A DNA stretch of 64,000 bases, taken from contig NZ_JACXAE010000111.1 in assembly GCF_014698965.1 (NCBI RefSeq), positions 1-64,000 on the forward strand. Reading direction: 5' to 3'. This document shows, in pieces, positions 55,488 through 63,190 of this stretch. The DNA comes from Iningainema tapete BLCC-T55 (GTDB lineage: Bacteria; Cyanobacteriota; Cyanobacteriia; Cyanobacteriales; Nostocaceae). Each line of letters begins with the position of its first letter. Position 1 is the stretch's first letter. Both the position numbers and the translations under genes were made by a program. Below the pieces are notes generated by a model that did no database searches, was not told where the DNA came from, and was given only the letters and a program-made list of their open reading frames with translations.

Positions 55488-56969
55488 ATGAACTTTATCT
55501 CAATTTTATACGGACTATTCTTATTAATTTTACTCTTAATGTATTGGTATGCACAACAGCGGTTAAGGTTAATCATACTGCTTGCAGGTAGTGTAGTATT
55601 TTATGCTTCTTTGTCTGGACAAATTCAATATGTTCCTCTCTTGCTGGCACTAATATTTGTTAATTTCCGTATTGGAAAAGAAATTGGGGAAAATACTGCC
55701 GAACTTTCGCAAAAGTGGCAAATTTCTAACGAAGAGTGGCATTTTGCTCGTGCTGATTGGAATCGTCAACGTTTTAAGTTATTATGGCTAGGAATAACTT
55801 TAAATGTTTTACTTCTTTTCGGTTTTAAGTATCTACCACCAATATTAGGTTTTACTTTTTCAGAACAAGCTTCTTTTAAATTAATTGCACCTTTAGGAAT
55901 TTCATTTTTTACTTTTGAATGTATTGCTTATTTAGTAGATATATATCGAGGTGCGCCAGCTGCTAATGATTTACTTCAATTTGCTACTTATAAATTTTTC
56001 TTTGCTAAACTTATATCCGGTCCCATTACACGTTATCACTACCTAGCAAATCAATTCAATAATTTGCGCTTACCCACACCTGATAATGTGGCAGAGGGAT
56101 TATGGCTAATCGCTTTAGGAGCAGTGAAAAAGGGTGTCTTAGCAGATCACTTGGGCATTTTTGTCGATTTATCTTTTGGCAATCTTCAAAGAGCAGGTAG
56201 TAGTGATTTATGGTTAGCTACTTTTGCTTACGGTTTACAGTTATATCTTGATTTTAATGGATATGTAGATATTGCTCGTGGTACTGCGTTGTTATTTGGT
56301 TTGGTGTTACCAGAAAATTTTGATTTTCCCTACTTCAGTACTAGTATTGCTGACTTTTGGCGGCGCTGGCATATGACTTTAGGTAGCTGGTTGCGTAACT
56401 ACCTTTACTTTCCTTTGGGTGGTTCTCGTCAAGGGTTAGATCGTACTTGTTTCAATTTAATGCTCGTGATGCTGATTGCTGGTATTTGGCACGGTGCAGC
56501 ATTAGGTTTTTTAGTTTGGGGGGCATTACACGGTTTGGCTTTGGCTGTACATCGGTTTACAAGTGCCATTTGCCATCGCTTCGAGGATCTAGAAAACTTT
56601 TGGCAAACACCAGTGGGAGTGGCGATCGCTTGGTTATTAACACAATCAATGGTTTTCACATCTTGGATTTGGTTCCGCCTACCCAACCTTCAAGATTCTT
56701 CTTTAGTAATTCAGCATCTCTGGGGGCATCCGGCTGATACCCAATTTAATCAAAAAGTCTACGTTGAAGCTTTGAATCTTAGCCAGTACCAGATGGCAGT
56801 AATACTGGGCGCTATATTTTGCTGTATGAGTATCGTATTTACCTTTGAACGTGGATTCAAGTTACGGTTCAATTGGCCAGTCAAGCTAGTATTCGTACCT
56901 CTTTGCCTCTACGCTGTTTGGTTGCTAGCTCCTGAAGGTAGTTTACCTTATATATACTTCGATTTCTAA
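55488..56969 (+). CDS. MBOAT O-acyltransferase (AlgI-like)
   Basis: 493 residues, about ten membrane helices. The AlgI-type motifs are TYKFFFAKLISGPITRY near 166-182, LQLYLDFNGYVDIARGTALLFG near 250-271, FWRRWHMTLGSWLRNYLYFPLGGSR near 288-312 and the catalytic histidine in IAGIWHGAALGFLVWGALHG near 327-346. Such enzymes move acyl groups across the membrane to acetylate polysaccharide, with help from an SGNH-type partner, here the upstream gene. Their neighbouring genes make exopolysaccharide modification the best inferred role. Confidence 0.93.
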   Translation: MNFISILYGLFLLILLLMYWYAQQRLRLIILLAGSVVFYASLSGQIQYVPLLLALIFVNFRIGKEIGENTAELSQKWQISNEEWHFARADWNRQRFKLLWLGITLNVLLLFGFKYLPPILGFTFSEQASFKLIAPLGISFFTFECIAYLVDIYRGAPAANDLLQFATYKFFFAKLISGPITRYHYLANQFNNLRLPTPDNVAEGLWLIALGAVKKGVLADHLGIFVDLSFGNLQRAGSSDLWLATFAYGLQLYLDFNGYVDIARGTALLFGLVLPENFDFPYFSTSIADFWRRWHMTLGSWLRNYLYFPLGGSRQGLDRTCFNLMLVMLIAGIWHGAALGFLVWGALHGLALAVHRFTSAICHRFEDLENFWQTPVGVAIAWLLTQSMVFTSWIWFRLPNLQDSSLVIQHLWGHPADTQFNQKVYVEALNLSQYQMAVILGAIFCCMSIVFTFERGFKLRFNWPVKLVFVPLCLYAVWLLAPEGSLPYIYFDF

Positions 56970-57006
56970 TTAGGTTTAACTAGTTAAGCTCGTCCTTTGT
57001 CCTCAG

Positions 57007-57264
57007 TCATCTATCGCGGTCTTCCCGGATCATAGCGGTGCTATCTGGCCACTCTATATCAGTTGGAAGCTGCTCACGACGGCGACGACTTTCCTCTAAA
57101 AGTTTTGGTACCATCTTTCGTCTCTCGTCTAGCTCTACCTCTATTAGCAAGGCTTTCTCTAATAAGAGAATAATTTGGGTGTTAATAGATATGTTGTGAG
57201 CTAAGGCAAGCTTTTCTAGTTTTGCATATAACTCATCAGGTATATCCGCATTAAGGGTAGCCAT
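57007..57264 (-). CDS. FitA-like ribbon-helix-helix antitoxin (orphan)
   Basis: 85 residues. ATLNADIPDELYAKLEKLAL and HNISINTQIILLLEKAL near the N-terminus form an RHH DNA-binding domain, as in FitA/VapB antitoxins. The C-terminus is basic and acidic, ending in IEWPDSTAMIREDRDR. In active modules a PIN-domain toxin gene follows directly. Here the MBOAT gene lies there on the opposite strand, so the toxin is missing. It is an orphan antitoxin or regulator at the edge of the defence-like island. Confidence 0.78.
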   Translation of the reverse strand: MATLNADIPDELYAKLEKLALAHNISINTQIILLLEKALLIEVELDERRKMVPKLLEESRRRREQLPTDIEWPDSTAMIREDRDR

Positions 57265-57693
57265 TACCTTACTCCCCAGTAGAAATTATTGGCAATGGTA
57301 ACATGATACGACCAGTGCGGGGTTGGATGGGGAGAACGGGGGCGCGATCGCTCGTCATAATGCCCACCCAATAAACTACAGAACTTATCATAATGCTAGC
57401 ACAATGCAAGCAGATGCATTGTGAGAGTTAGAGAGGGTGCGTAGACGCTGCGCGAACACGTCTACGCTTTGGCTTTGGTAAACCTGACTGCTGTTGCGAC
57501 TCTGTCCAAAAGCAGTCAGGTTTACAACTCCATTTTGGAAACCGTAAGTTTTCCCGACAGGGGATCGAGTTGTTTAGGTATCAAGCGTTATAAGTAAAGT
57601 AAAGAAGCTGTAAGCTTTAAGAGTTTTTTGCTTATTTTTGCAGCTAAACTGTATCAGGGCTAGCTACGACATTACAGAGATGTTTTGAGGTAA
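57265..57693. other. Intergenic region with two hairpin elements
   Basis: No gene in 429 bases. At 57440-57467 GCGTAGACGC and CGTCTACGC flank a short loop, a relative of the GTAGAGACG family. At 57478-57525 lies a hairpin with 15-base arms (GTAAACCTGACTGCT) and an 18-base loop. Downstream, near 57581, the sequence is AT-rich and probably carries the promoter of the methyltransferase remnant. Confidence 0.5.
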
Positions 57694-58281
57694 ATGGACA
57701 ATAAAGCAAACAAACCGACCGTACTGGATTTATTTTGTGGTGCAGGTGGGATGAGTTTAGGATTTGAAAATGCTGGTTGTGAAATTTTAGGAGGAATTGA
57801 TAAAAATCCCCACGCAATTAAAACTCATCACACAAATGACAAATTGCAACTTTACGAGTCTGAACCTAAATCAGAATATCAAGCAAAAATGAGGAGTAAA
57901 AACAATCAGTCTGTGGGTGTAATGAATCACATATGCCGCGCTCATAATGAAAAAGACTTAGCTATATTTGAAATGCTACCTCAAGGCGGAAAATATAAAG
58001 ATTTACCTGAATCAGTTAAACGATATCGTGATGATATTTTTGATGATAAGTATAAAAGATTAAAGTGGAATGAACCATCATGGACATTAACGGCACATAT
58101 GCAGAAAGACTGCTTAGCATATATTCATCCAACTCAAACTAGAAGTATTTCTGTCAGAGAAGCTGCTAGACTTCAAAGCTTCCCAGAACACTTTGTATTT
58201 GATGCACCAATGACTAAGATGTTTGAGTTAGTTGGTAATTCAGTACCGCCTCTTTTGGTAGAAGCGATCGCGCTTGAGTAG
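57694..58281 (+). pseudogene. C5-cytosine DNA methyltransferase with internal in-frame deletion
   Basis: The 195-residue frame has motif I TVLDLFCGAGGMSLGFENAG at about 9-28 and the acidic GGIDKNPHA near 34-42. It then jumps straight to the target-recognition and C-terminal part: NHICRAHNEKDLAIFEMLPQ, WNEPSWTLTAHMQKD, SVREAARLQSFPEHFVF (motif IX-like) and VGNSVPPLLVEAIA (motif X). Motif IV with the catalytic PC dipeptide, motif VI (ENV) and motif VIII are absent. This family is usually about 380-400 residues, so roughly 190 are missing. It cannot methylate DNA as read, although SAM binding may remain. A GAGG ribosome site precedes the ATG. The HNH gene follows after 15 bases. Confidence 0.8.
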
Positions 58282-58296
58282 CGGAGGTAGTGAGAG

Positions 58297-59109
58297 ATGG
58301 CTCTAGGAAAGCGTTGGTCAAGAGATGAACTCATTATTGCCATGAATTTATACTGCAAGCTTCCATTTGGGCAGCTTGATCATAGAACACCAATCATTAT
58401 TGAAGTTTCTCAAAAGTTAGGAAGAACACCAAGTAGCCTATCGATGAAGCTTTGTAATTTCGCTTCTCTCGATCCTGTACTACAAGCACGCGGCATTCAA
58501 GGTCTTCGCGGTGCAAGTCAAGCTGATAGAGAAATTTGGCAGGAGTTTTACACGAATTGGGAAGAACTTGGGGCTGAAAGTGAAGAACGCTTTCAAGCGT
58601 TATTTGAAAATACAATATCTGAAGATCATCAACTGCCTACTCAACGCAAATCTCAAACAGTTCGGTCAATCAAAATACCCAGAAGTCAGCCTACTGGTTC
58701 AACAGAAGCAGAAGTAACTGTAAAGGCTCGAATCGGACAGAATTTTTTTCGGCAAACTGTTTTGGCTAACGACGACAGTCGCTGCTGTATTACTGGTAAT
58801 CCAATTCCCGAACTTTTGATTGCAAGCCACATACTACCCTGGGGCAGTTACCCAGAACATCGGCTTAATCCTCATAATGGTTTGTGTCTCAGTCGGACTC
58901 AGGATGCAGCGTTTGACAATGGTATGATTACATTTGATGAGGATTATCGATTGGTCCTCAGTGCATATCTTGAAAGTTTTTTACCTGAAGAAACATTAGA
59001 GCGTAACTTTGTTGCTTATCGCGGACAGCAAATGCGTTTGCCAGAAAAATTTCAACCTGCTCCTGATTTCCTGCGACGTCACAGAGAAGAAATTTTCCTT
59101 GGCAATTAA
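58297..59109 (+). CDS. HNH restriction endonuclease
   Basis: 270 residues. The N-terminus (RWSRDELIIAMNLYCKLPFGQLD) is typical of HNH restriction enzymes linked to 5mC methyltransferases. The nuclease core near 170-215 reads CCITGNPIP, ASHILPWGSYPEHRLNPHNGLCLSRTQ-like sequence, and DAAFDNGMI, an HNH_2 motif with catalytic histidine and asparagine. All key positions look intact, with no frameshift. A GGAGG lies before the ATG. Its cognate methyltransferase upstream lacks the catalytic motif, so protection must come from elsewhere, or the enzyme is inactive, or it cuts modified DNA. Confidence 0.88.
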   Translation: MALGKRWSRDELIIAMNLYCKLPFGQLDHRTPIIIEVSQKLGRTPSSLSMKLCNFASLDPVLQARGIQGLRGASQADREIWQEFYTNWEELGAESEERFQALFENTISEDHQLPTQRKSQTVRSIKIPRSQPTGSTEAEVTVKARIGQNFFRQTVLANDDSRCCITGNPIPELLIASHILPWGSYPEHRLNPHNGLCLSRTQDAAFDNGMITFDEDYRLVLSAYLESFLPEETLERNFVAYRGQQMRLPEKFQPAPDFLRRHREEIFLGN

Positions 59110-59759
59110 ATTTTGCCTTTACTGTTAATTCAGCGTTTGATTCCTTCTACTTCACGCAAGGACTGTTGAGCATTCCGATAAACTAGACTACTGTGTTGCT
59201 CTGCTACCGTTTGCCAGCGATCAAACCCTCCTCGCACCTCCCAATCAACTTGGTCTTCTGGCGAACGGCAAATTTCGAGTTAAATTTGCGATCGCCTGTT
59301 AATTAACTGATTAATTACCTGTAATTCAATTGTAGAGTTACGAAAACTCTGCATAAAGCAGCACTCGTTTTTGCCACCCATTCTGGTGCAATTGGTATAC
59401 CCTGAATAACTCTTGCTTGTTGCAGTAATGCAACAGCTACAGGTTTCATCGCTCTCTTGCCCTTGCTGCAAATGGAGATCTGTTCTTACGGACACAATGC
59501 ACCTGGTTAGAAAAAGTTTGAGTAGTCTAGTTATTTATTATTTTCTCTACTCAAAGTATTAAGAAAAACATCTTAATCAAAACCTTACAAAATTTTAACA
59601 TTCTCAGCATCAGCCTTCTACCACAGTTATGGATAAAATTGCAAAAATCACATTTGACTGAAACTAAATAACCTTCGCTCCACATCTTCAGCCTGCTACC
59701 AATGGCAGACTGGGCATCTGCTACTACTCAAACTCAAGTAGCGTTCGCCCAACCAACTG

Positions 59760-59775
59760 ATCACAAATAATTCAA
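59760..59775. repeat. Left flank of a tRNA-Ser direct repeat
   Basis: ATCACAAATAATTCAA matches ATCATAAATAATTCAA at 61931-61946, the sequence just past the 3' end of the intact tRNA-Ser. The repeat therefore includes tRNA-downstream bases as well as the tRNA. Confidence 0.6.
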
Positions 59776-59854
59776 CGGAGAGGGGGAGAGCCGAACTGCC
59801 GGAGATTTTAGCCTCACTCGATTTCAAGTGGAGTGCAATCTACCATACCACCTC
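59776..59854 (-). pseudogene. Decayed tRNA-Ser copy
   Basis: Nearly the whole tRNA-Ser sequence is recognisable, with about ten differences from 61947-62031. The acceptor 3' side CGGAGAGGGGGAG and the anticodon loop with TGA are kept. The T-arm stem is mismatched, the anticodon stem has a mismatch, and the 5' acceptor side has been lost. It can no longer be a functional tRNA. Confidence 0.75.
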
Positions 59855-59884
59855 ATTTTTGTATCAATATGCTAAAAAATTTAC

Positions 59885-60406
59885 TTATCTACCTTTTTTT
59901 CTTTTCCCTTTAAGTTGACGGGCGACACCTCGAAGAAATTCACCTAAATCTTTACTCCGACTGATATCATAATTGCTTTCTCCAAAAACACTGATTAATT
60001 CTTGTTTATACTTATCGGTTTCTCTTGGTGGAGAGTTATTAATTCTAATAAAAGCTTTTGCAGTATATAAATTATTTTGGGTTTTCAATAAACTTTTAAA
60101 ACTACTATATGTATTAATAACTTGCTCGATTGCTGTTTTTAAATCGCTGCCCTTCAATTCCACAAAACATATGGTTCTCTCTTCGCCTCTGGCATAAAAT
60201 ACAATTAGATCACAAATCTTCATGCCTGGTTTATTAATTTCTAATAGCTGACGCAGTTTGCAATTAGAGTTTGATTGCTCATCTATAGAAAAAAATAGAA
60301 CTGTTTCGCCTGTTTCTGGTTGTAGACTTATTTCAACTCCATTTTCTATAAAACTAGTTTTACCAGGGAGAAAACAACCTGATAATAATAAGGTGTTAAA
60401 AGGCAT
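59885..60406 (-). CDS. Putative PD-(D/E)XK-like protein, partner of an AAA ATPase
   Basis: 173 residues. The middle reads CDLIVFYARGEERTICFVELKGSDLKTAIEQVINTYSS-like sequence: an aspartate at the strand start, then FVELKG (ExK) followed by an amphipathic helix, the layout of PD-(D/E)XK nucleases. The N-terminus is hydrophobic (LLLSGCFLPG) and not a clear signal. The C-terminus is strongly basic (RQLKGKRKKGR), fitting DNA or RNA binding. Its gene follows the ATPase gene by 32 bases, with an AAGGAGA site 14-20 bases before the ATG. I know no named family. A nuclease role is inference. Confidence 0.65.
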   Translation of the reverse strand: MPFNTLLLSGCFLPGKTSFIENGVEISLQPETGETVLFFSIDEQSNSNCKLRQLLEINKPGMKICDLIVFYARGEERTICFVELKGSDLKTAIEQVINTYSSFKSLLKTQNNLYTAKAFIRINNSPPRETDKYKQELISVFGESNYDISRSKDLGEFLRGVARQLKGKRKKGR

Positions 60407-60438
60407 TATATATTTAATTTCTCCTTGGCTGAAAATAA

Positions 60439-61854
60439 TTATGGGAAAATATGGGAGATATCATCAGAAACATTACCAAAAGTTCCCCAATCAATTCGCC
60501 CTTCTTCATCTAAAATATTTCTTGCACTTCCATCTTCAAATAAATATACAGAAACTTGATCTTGAGGAATAAAAGCTTCTGTTCTTTCTAAATAAAATCG
60601 TTCCTTAATACTCTCTTTATCACTGTGTTTAGCAGCTCGCATAAGATTAGTTAGATGATCAACAATGTAAGGACTGTGAGTTGTAATTAATATATTTAAA
60701 CCAGCTTGAACTAACATTGCTAAAAATTCAATGATTTCTACTTGAGCTACTGGATGTAGATTCATTTCCGGTTCATCAATAATTAGCAACTCATCTGGCT
60801 CAACTAAATAACGCAAGCAGATAACCAATGGAGTAAGTTCTTTAATCATCGAAGAAGTTACTTGCATTTCTAATTTTAAACTGTTTGATGGCTGGAAAAG
60901 TATTTGATTCACTAATTTGGATGAATCAAAATCTACTTTACCTTGTAGTAAATGATTTTCCAATAATTCAGATAGTTTAATATAAGTTGAAATTTTTGGT
61001 TGAGCTTGTATTTCTTCTTGTCTGTGAGCAGATGATTTGAGCACTGCATCTACTAATATCTCTATTAAGCTTTGTACTGCAAAGCTTTGTGTTTGTTCTA
61101 CTTTATGTGTACCTATTGGCTCTAATTCAATACTTTCTATATTCTCATCTTCAACAGTTTCAAGTTCAACTATCTCTTTTTTCACAGAAAAAGGAAATGT
61201 GATAAAAGTCGTTCTTTCCGTAGGCAAAATATAAACGTATGAACATAAAGCTCGATGAATAATTCTTAAAATATCTTGAGTCAAAATCTGCTTGAAAACT
61301 TTTTTCGGTAACTTTTTTAAAAGATTATTTTCAGTAATTGTGTAGAAATAAATATTATTTTCACCATGTTCTTTGATTACACTTAAGGTATTTTTACGTT
61401 GTGAACCAAAATTGATTTGTCTTTCTAAGGCAGATTTTTTTATTTTGTCACATATTTCTTGCTTGACTTCATCTAAAAAAAACCTTACCTTCAATTCGGC
61501 AAAATCTACTCTTTCAGTTGCCAGAAATGTTTTCATCCAGCTTGGAGCTAATTGTGCCACATCATTAATATATATCTCTGCATATTCTTCAACAAATTTC
61601 ACTAAATCAATCTGTGTACTACCTTCTTGTAAAAACTGTTCAATTGCATTGTCTAGTGTTGAATATCTATGCTGAGTTTTTCCATCAATATAGGTTTTTA
61701 AGTACCTCTGAAAGCCATGTTTACCTAAAATGGATGCTAATGTGTAAGCTGTCCAAGTTTTGCCCGTACCATTACCACCTATAAATACAGTGAGAGGTTT
61801 CAAGTCAATTTCGGCTTTCTTAATGACACCTAAGTTAGAAATTTCTACTTTCAT
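60439..61854 (-). CDS. AAA/SMC-like ATPase of a putative defence pair
   Basis: 471 residues of the AAA_15/OLD-like ABC ATPase group. The P-loop GGNGTGKTW is at 27-35. The C-terminal ABC-type part has the signature-like segment TSSMIKELTPLV near 327-338, Walker B LLIIDEPEMNLHPVAQVEI near 353-371 and the switch histidine in ILITTHSPYIVDHL near 384-397. The middle about 100-290 is helical. There is no TOPRIM domain, so it is not a classic OLD nuclease. Such ATPases with a small nuclease partner are typical of phage-defence loci (as in Septu- and Gabija-like layouts), but this pairing does not match one I know. It is AT-rich compared with its neighbours. Confidence 0.82.
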   Translation of the reverse strand: MKVEISNLGVIKKAEIDLKPLTVFIGGNGTGKTWTAYTLASILGKHGFQRYLKTYIDGKTQHRYSTLDNAIEQFLQEGSTQIDLVKFVEEYAEIYINDVAQLAPSWMKTFLATERVDFAELKVRFFLDEVKQEICDKIKKSALERQINFGSQRKNTLSVIKEHGENNIYFYTITENNLLKKLPKKVFKQILTQDILRIIHRALCSYVYILPTERTTFITFPFSVKKEIVELETVEDENIESIELEPIGTHKVEQTQSFAVQSLIEILVDAVLKSSAHRQEEIQAQPKISTYIKLSELLENHLLQGKVDFDSSKLVNQILFQPSNSLKLEMQVTSSMIKELTPLVICLRYLVEPDELLIIDEPEMNLHPVAQVEIIEFLAMLVQAGLNILITTHSPYIVDHLTNLMRAAKHSDKESIKERFYLERTEAFIPQDQVSVYLFEDGSARNILDEEGRIDWGTFGNVSDDISHIFP

Positions 61855-61946
61855 TTCTAGATTTTTTTAATTTCTACAAATTAATTTTGCCCCTTAGTTA
61901 GGAGGAGCGCAAGCTTTGTATCTTTACCCAATCATAAATAATTCAA

Positions 61947-62031
61947 CGGAGAGGGGGAGATTCGAACTCCCGGAGGTTTTAGCCTCACTCGATTTCAAGT
62001 CGAGCGCAATCGACCACTCTGCCACCTCTCC
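61947..62031 (-). tRNA. tRNA-Ser(UGA)
   Basis: 85 nucleotides. The acceptor stem GGAGAGG pairs with CCTCTCC, followed by discriminator G. The anticodon stem-loop CTCGACTTGAAATCGAG has TGA as anticodon, which reads UCA. A long variable arm and the T loop TTCGAAT complete a normal class II tRNA. The CCA end is not encoded. A decayed copy lies at 59776-59854, and the gene pair at 59885-61854 lies between the two. Confidence 0.95.
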
Positions 62032-62106
62032 AGTAAAGCTGTCAGCACACTGCTGTCAGCGGTCAGCGAATATTCAAGCTGACCAATTACAAATTATATA
62101 TCATCT

Positions 62107-63036
62107 TCATGCAGTTTGCACTACTTGATTGGATTGTTTATACAAAATTTCCTCAGATGCGATCGCGAAATCGTTGCCAACCCAAATGAGGGAGACTTGC
62201 GAGACAATACCATTTTGCAGCAAGACGATGGAGAAATTACGCTGCTTGTCCCCCCCCTGATCCACGATCCTGGGTACACTTGCTGCATTGAGGTAAATTG
62301 TCCCCTCTGGGCTGGTAAAGATTCGCTTGCGCGGTGCTTTCTTGGTGTGGCGCAGGGTATGATGCATATGACCAAAGGTGACGAGGGGAATGGTTTTACC
62401 AGTATTTAGTGTCTGAGATATCGCTGCGGCTAAATCTGGATCGCCAAAGTCGCCGCCGATGGGATGCCAATCTCTGCCACAGGGATCTTCTGCGCTGGAG
62501 CCTAACCCAGTAGGACCATTATGACCCATAAATATAATCGTTTCATAAGCCGCACTGTTTACTGCTGCTAGAATGCGTTCCGTGGATTCCTCAAAACTTT
62601 GTACTCCATACCTTTGTTGGTAGAAATCGGCATATTTCCACTCCGCTCCGCCCCAACTAAAGGGACGCCCGCCAACAACCGTTAAATTTAAAGTGGGGAA
62701 ATCCAGCTTACTGTAACCGACTTGGGTTTCACCTAGTAAATCTAGTTGTTGCTTTACCCAGTCTTCTTTGCTGCGGTCATAAGGACATTTCCTTCGTCCC
62801 CAATCTGTGGCAGTATACCAAGCATCGTGGTTGCCCATCACTGCTGCTTTGGGCATGTCGAGTTGAGCGATCGCTCTAACTACTTCCACGGACTCATTGC
62901 CAAAATCTCCGACAAACAGCACTAAGTCAACTTCCAGATGCTTAAGTGCAATACCATCTTCTTCTTCCCATTGGTCGTGAACATCTCCCACTACTGCTAT
63001 TTTCAACGTTTTTGAATTTGTTTTCTGACTCGTCAT
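62107..63036 (-). CDS. Metallophosphatase (calcineurin-like, TIGR04168-type)
   Basis: From the ATG at 63036 the protein has 309 residues, with an AAGGA site 7 bases upstream; longer starts at 63066 and 63093 exist. The dimetal phosphoesterase motifs are AVVGDVHDQW near 14-23, LFVGDFGNES near 40-49, AVMGNHDAWY near 64-73, FMGHNGPTG near 175-183 and VTFGHMHHTL near 219-228. The substrate is not known. It is transcribed away from nadA. Confidence 0.9.
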   Translation of the reverse strand: MTSQKTNSKTLKIAVVGDVHDQWEEEDGIALKHLEVDLVLFVGDFGNESVEVVRAIAQLDMPKAAVMGNHDAWYTATDWGRRKCPYDRSKEDWVKQQLDLLGETQVGYSKLDFPTLNLTVVGGRPFSWGGAEWKYADFYQQRYGVQSFEESTERILAAVNSAAYETIIFMGHNGPTGLGSSAEDPCGRDWHPIGGDFGDPDLAAAISQTLNTGKTIPLVTFGHMHHTLRHTKKAPRKRIFTSPEGTIYLNAASVPRIVDQGGDKQRNFSIVLLQNGIVSQVSLIWVGNDFAIASEEILYKQSNQVVQTA

Positions 63037-63190
63037 GCCATTTTCCTTGCCTTCTCTTTCCAGCATAGGAAACTCCAAAGGATTTTGACACAATCTTAGC
63101 TAAGGTCGTAAACCCCCCATACTATTTTTGGTAAAAACTACTATAATTGAATCCACCAGACTTAATTAACAATCTTTAACATCCCGAACC

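Larger units (their letters stand above)
59110..59884. other. Intergenic region with a gene remnant and a tRNA-Ser relic
   Basis: 775 bases with no intact gene. On the minus strand, 59280-59130 reads SPEDQVDWEVRGGFDRWQ, then YRNAQQSLREVEGIKR and a stop, the end of a lost protein of unknown family. A short frame at 59280-59495 is not convincing. From 59760 there is a decayed copy of the tRNA-Ser gene (see 59776-59854). The rest is AT-rich. Confidence 0.5.

Noticed and set aside
59280-59495. Minus-strand open frame of 71 codons
   Set aside because: Cysteine-rich noise-like composition, no ribosome site and no recognisable domain.
59760-62031. A classical integrase-driven genomic island
   Set aside because: No integrase gene lies between the tRNA copies, and the left copy spans almost the whole tRNA rather than just its 3' end, so simple duplication remains possible.
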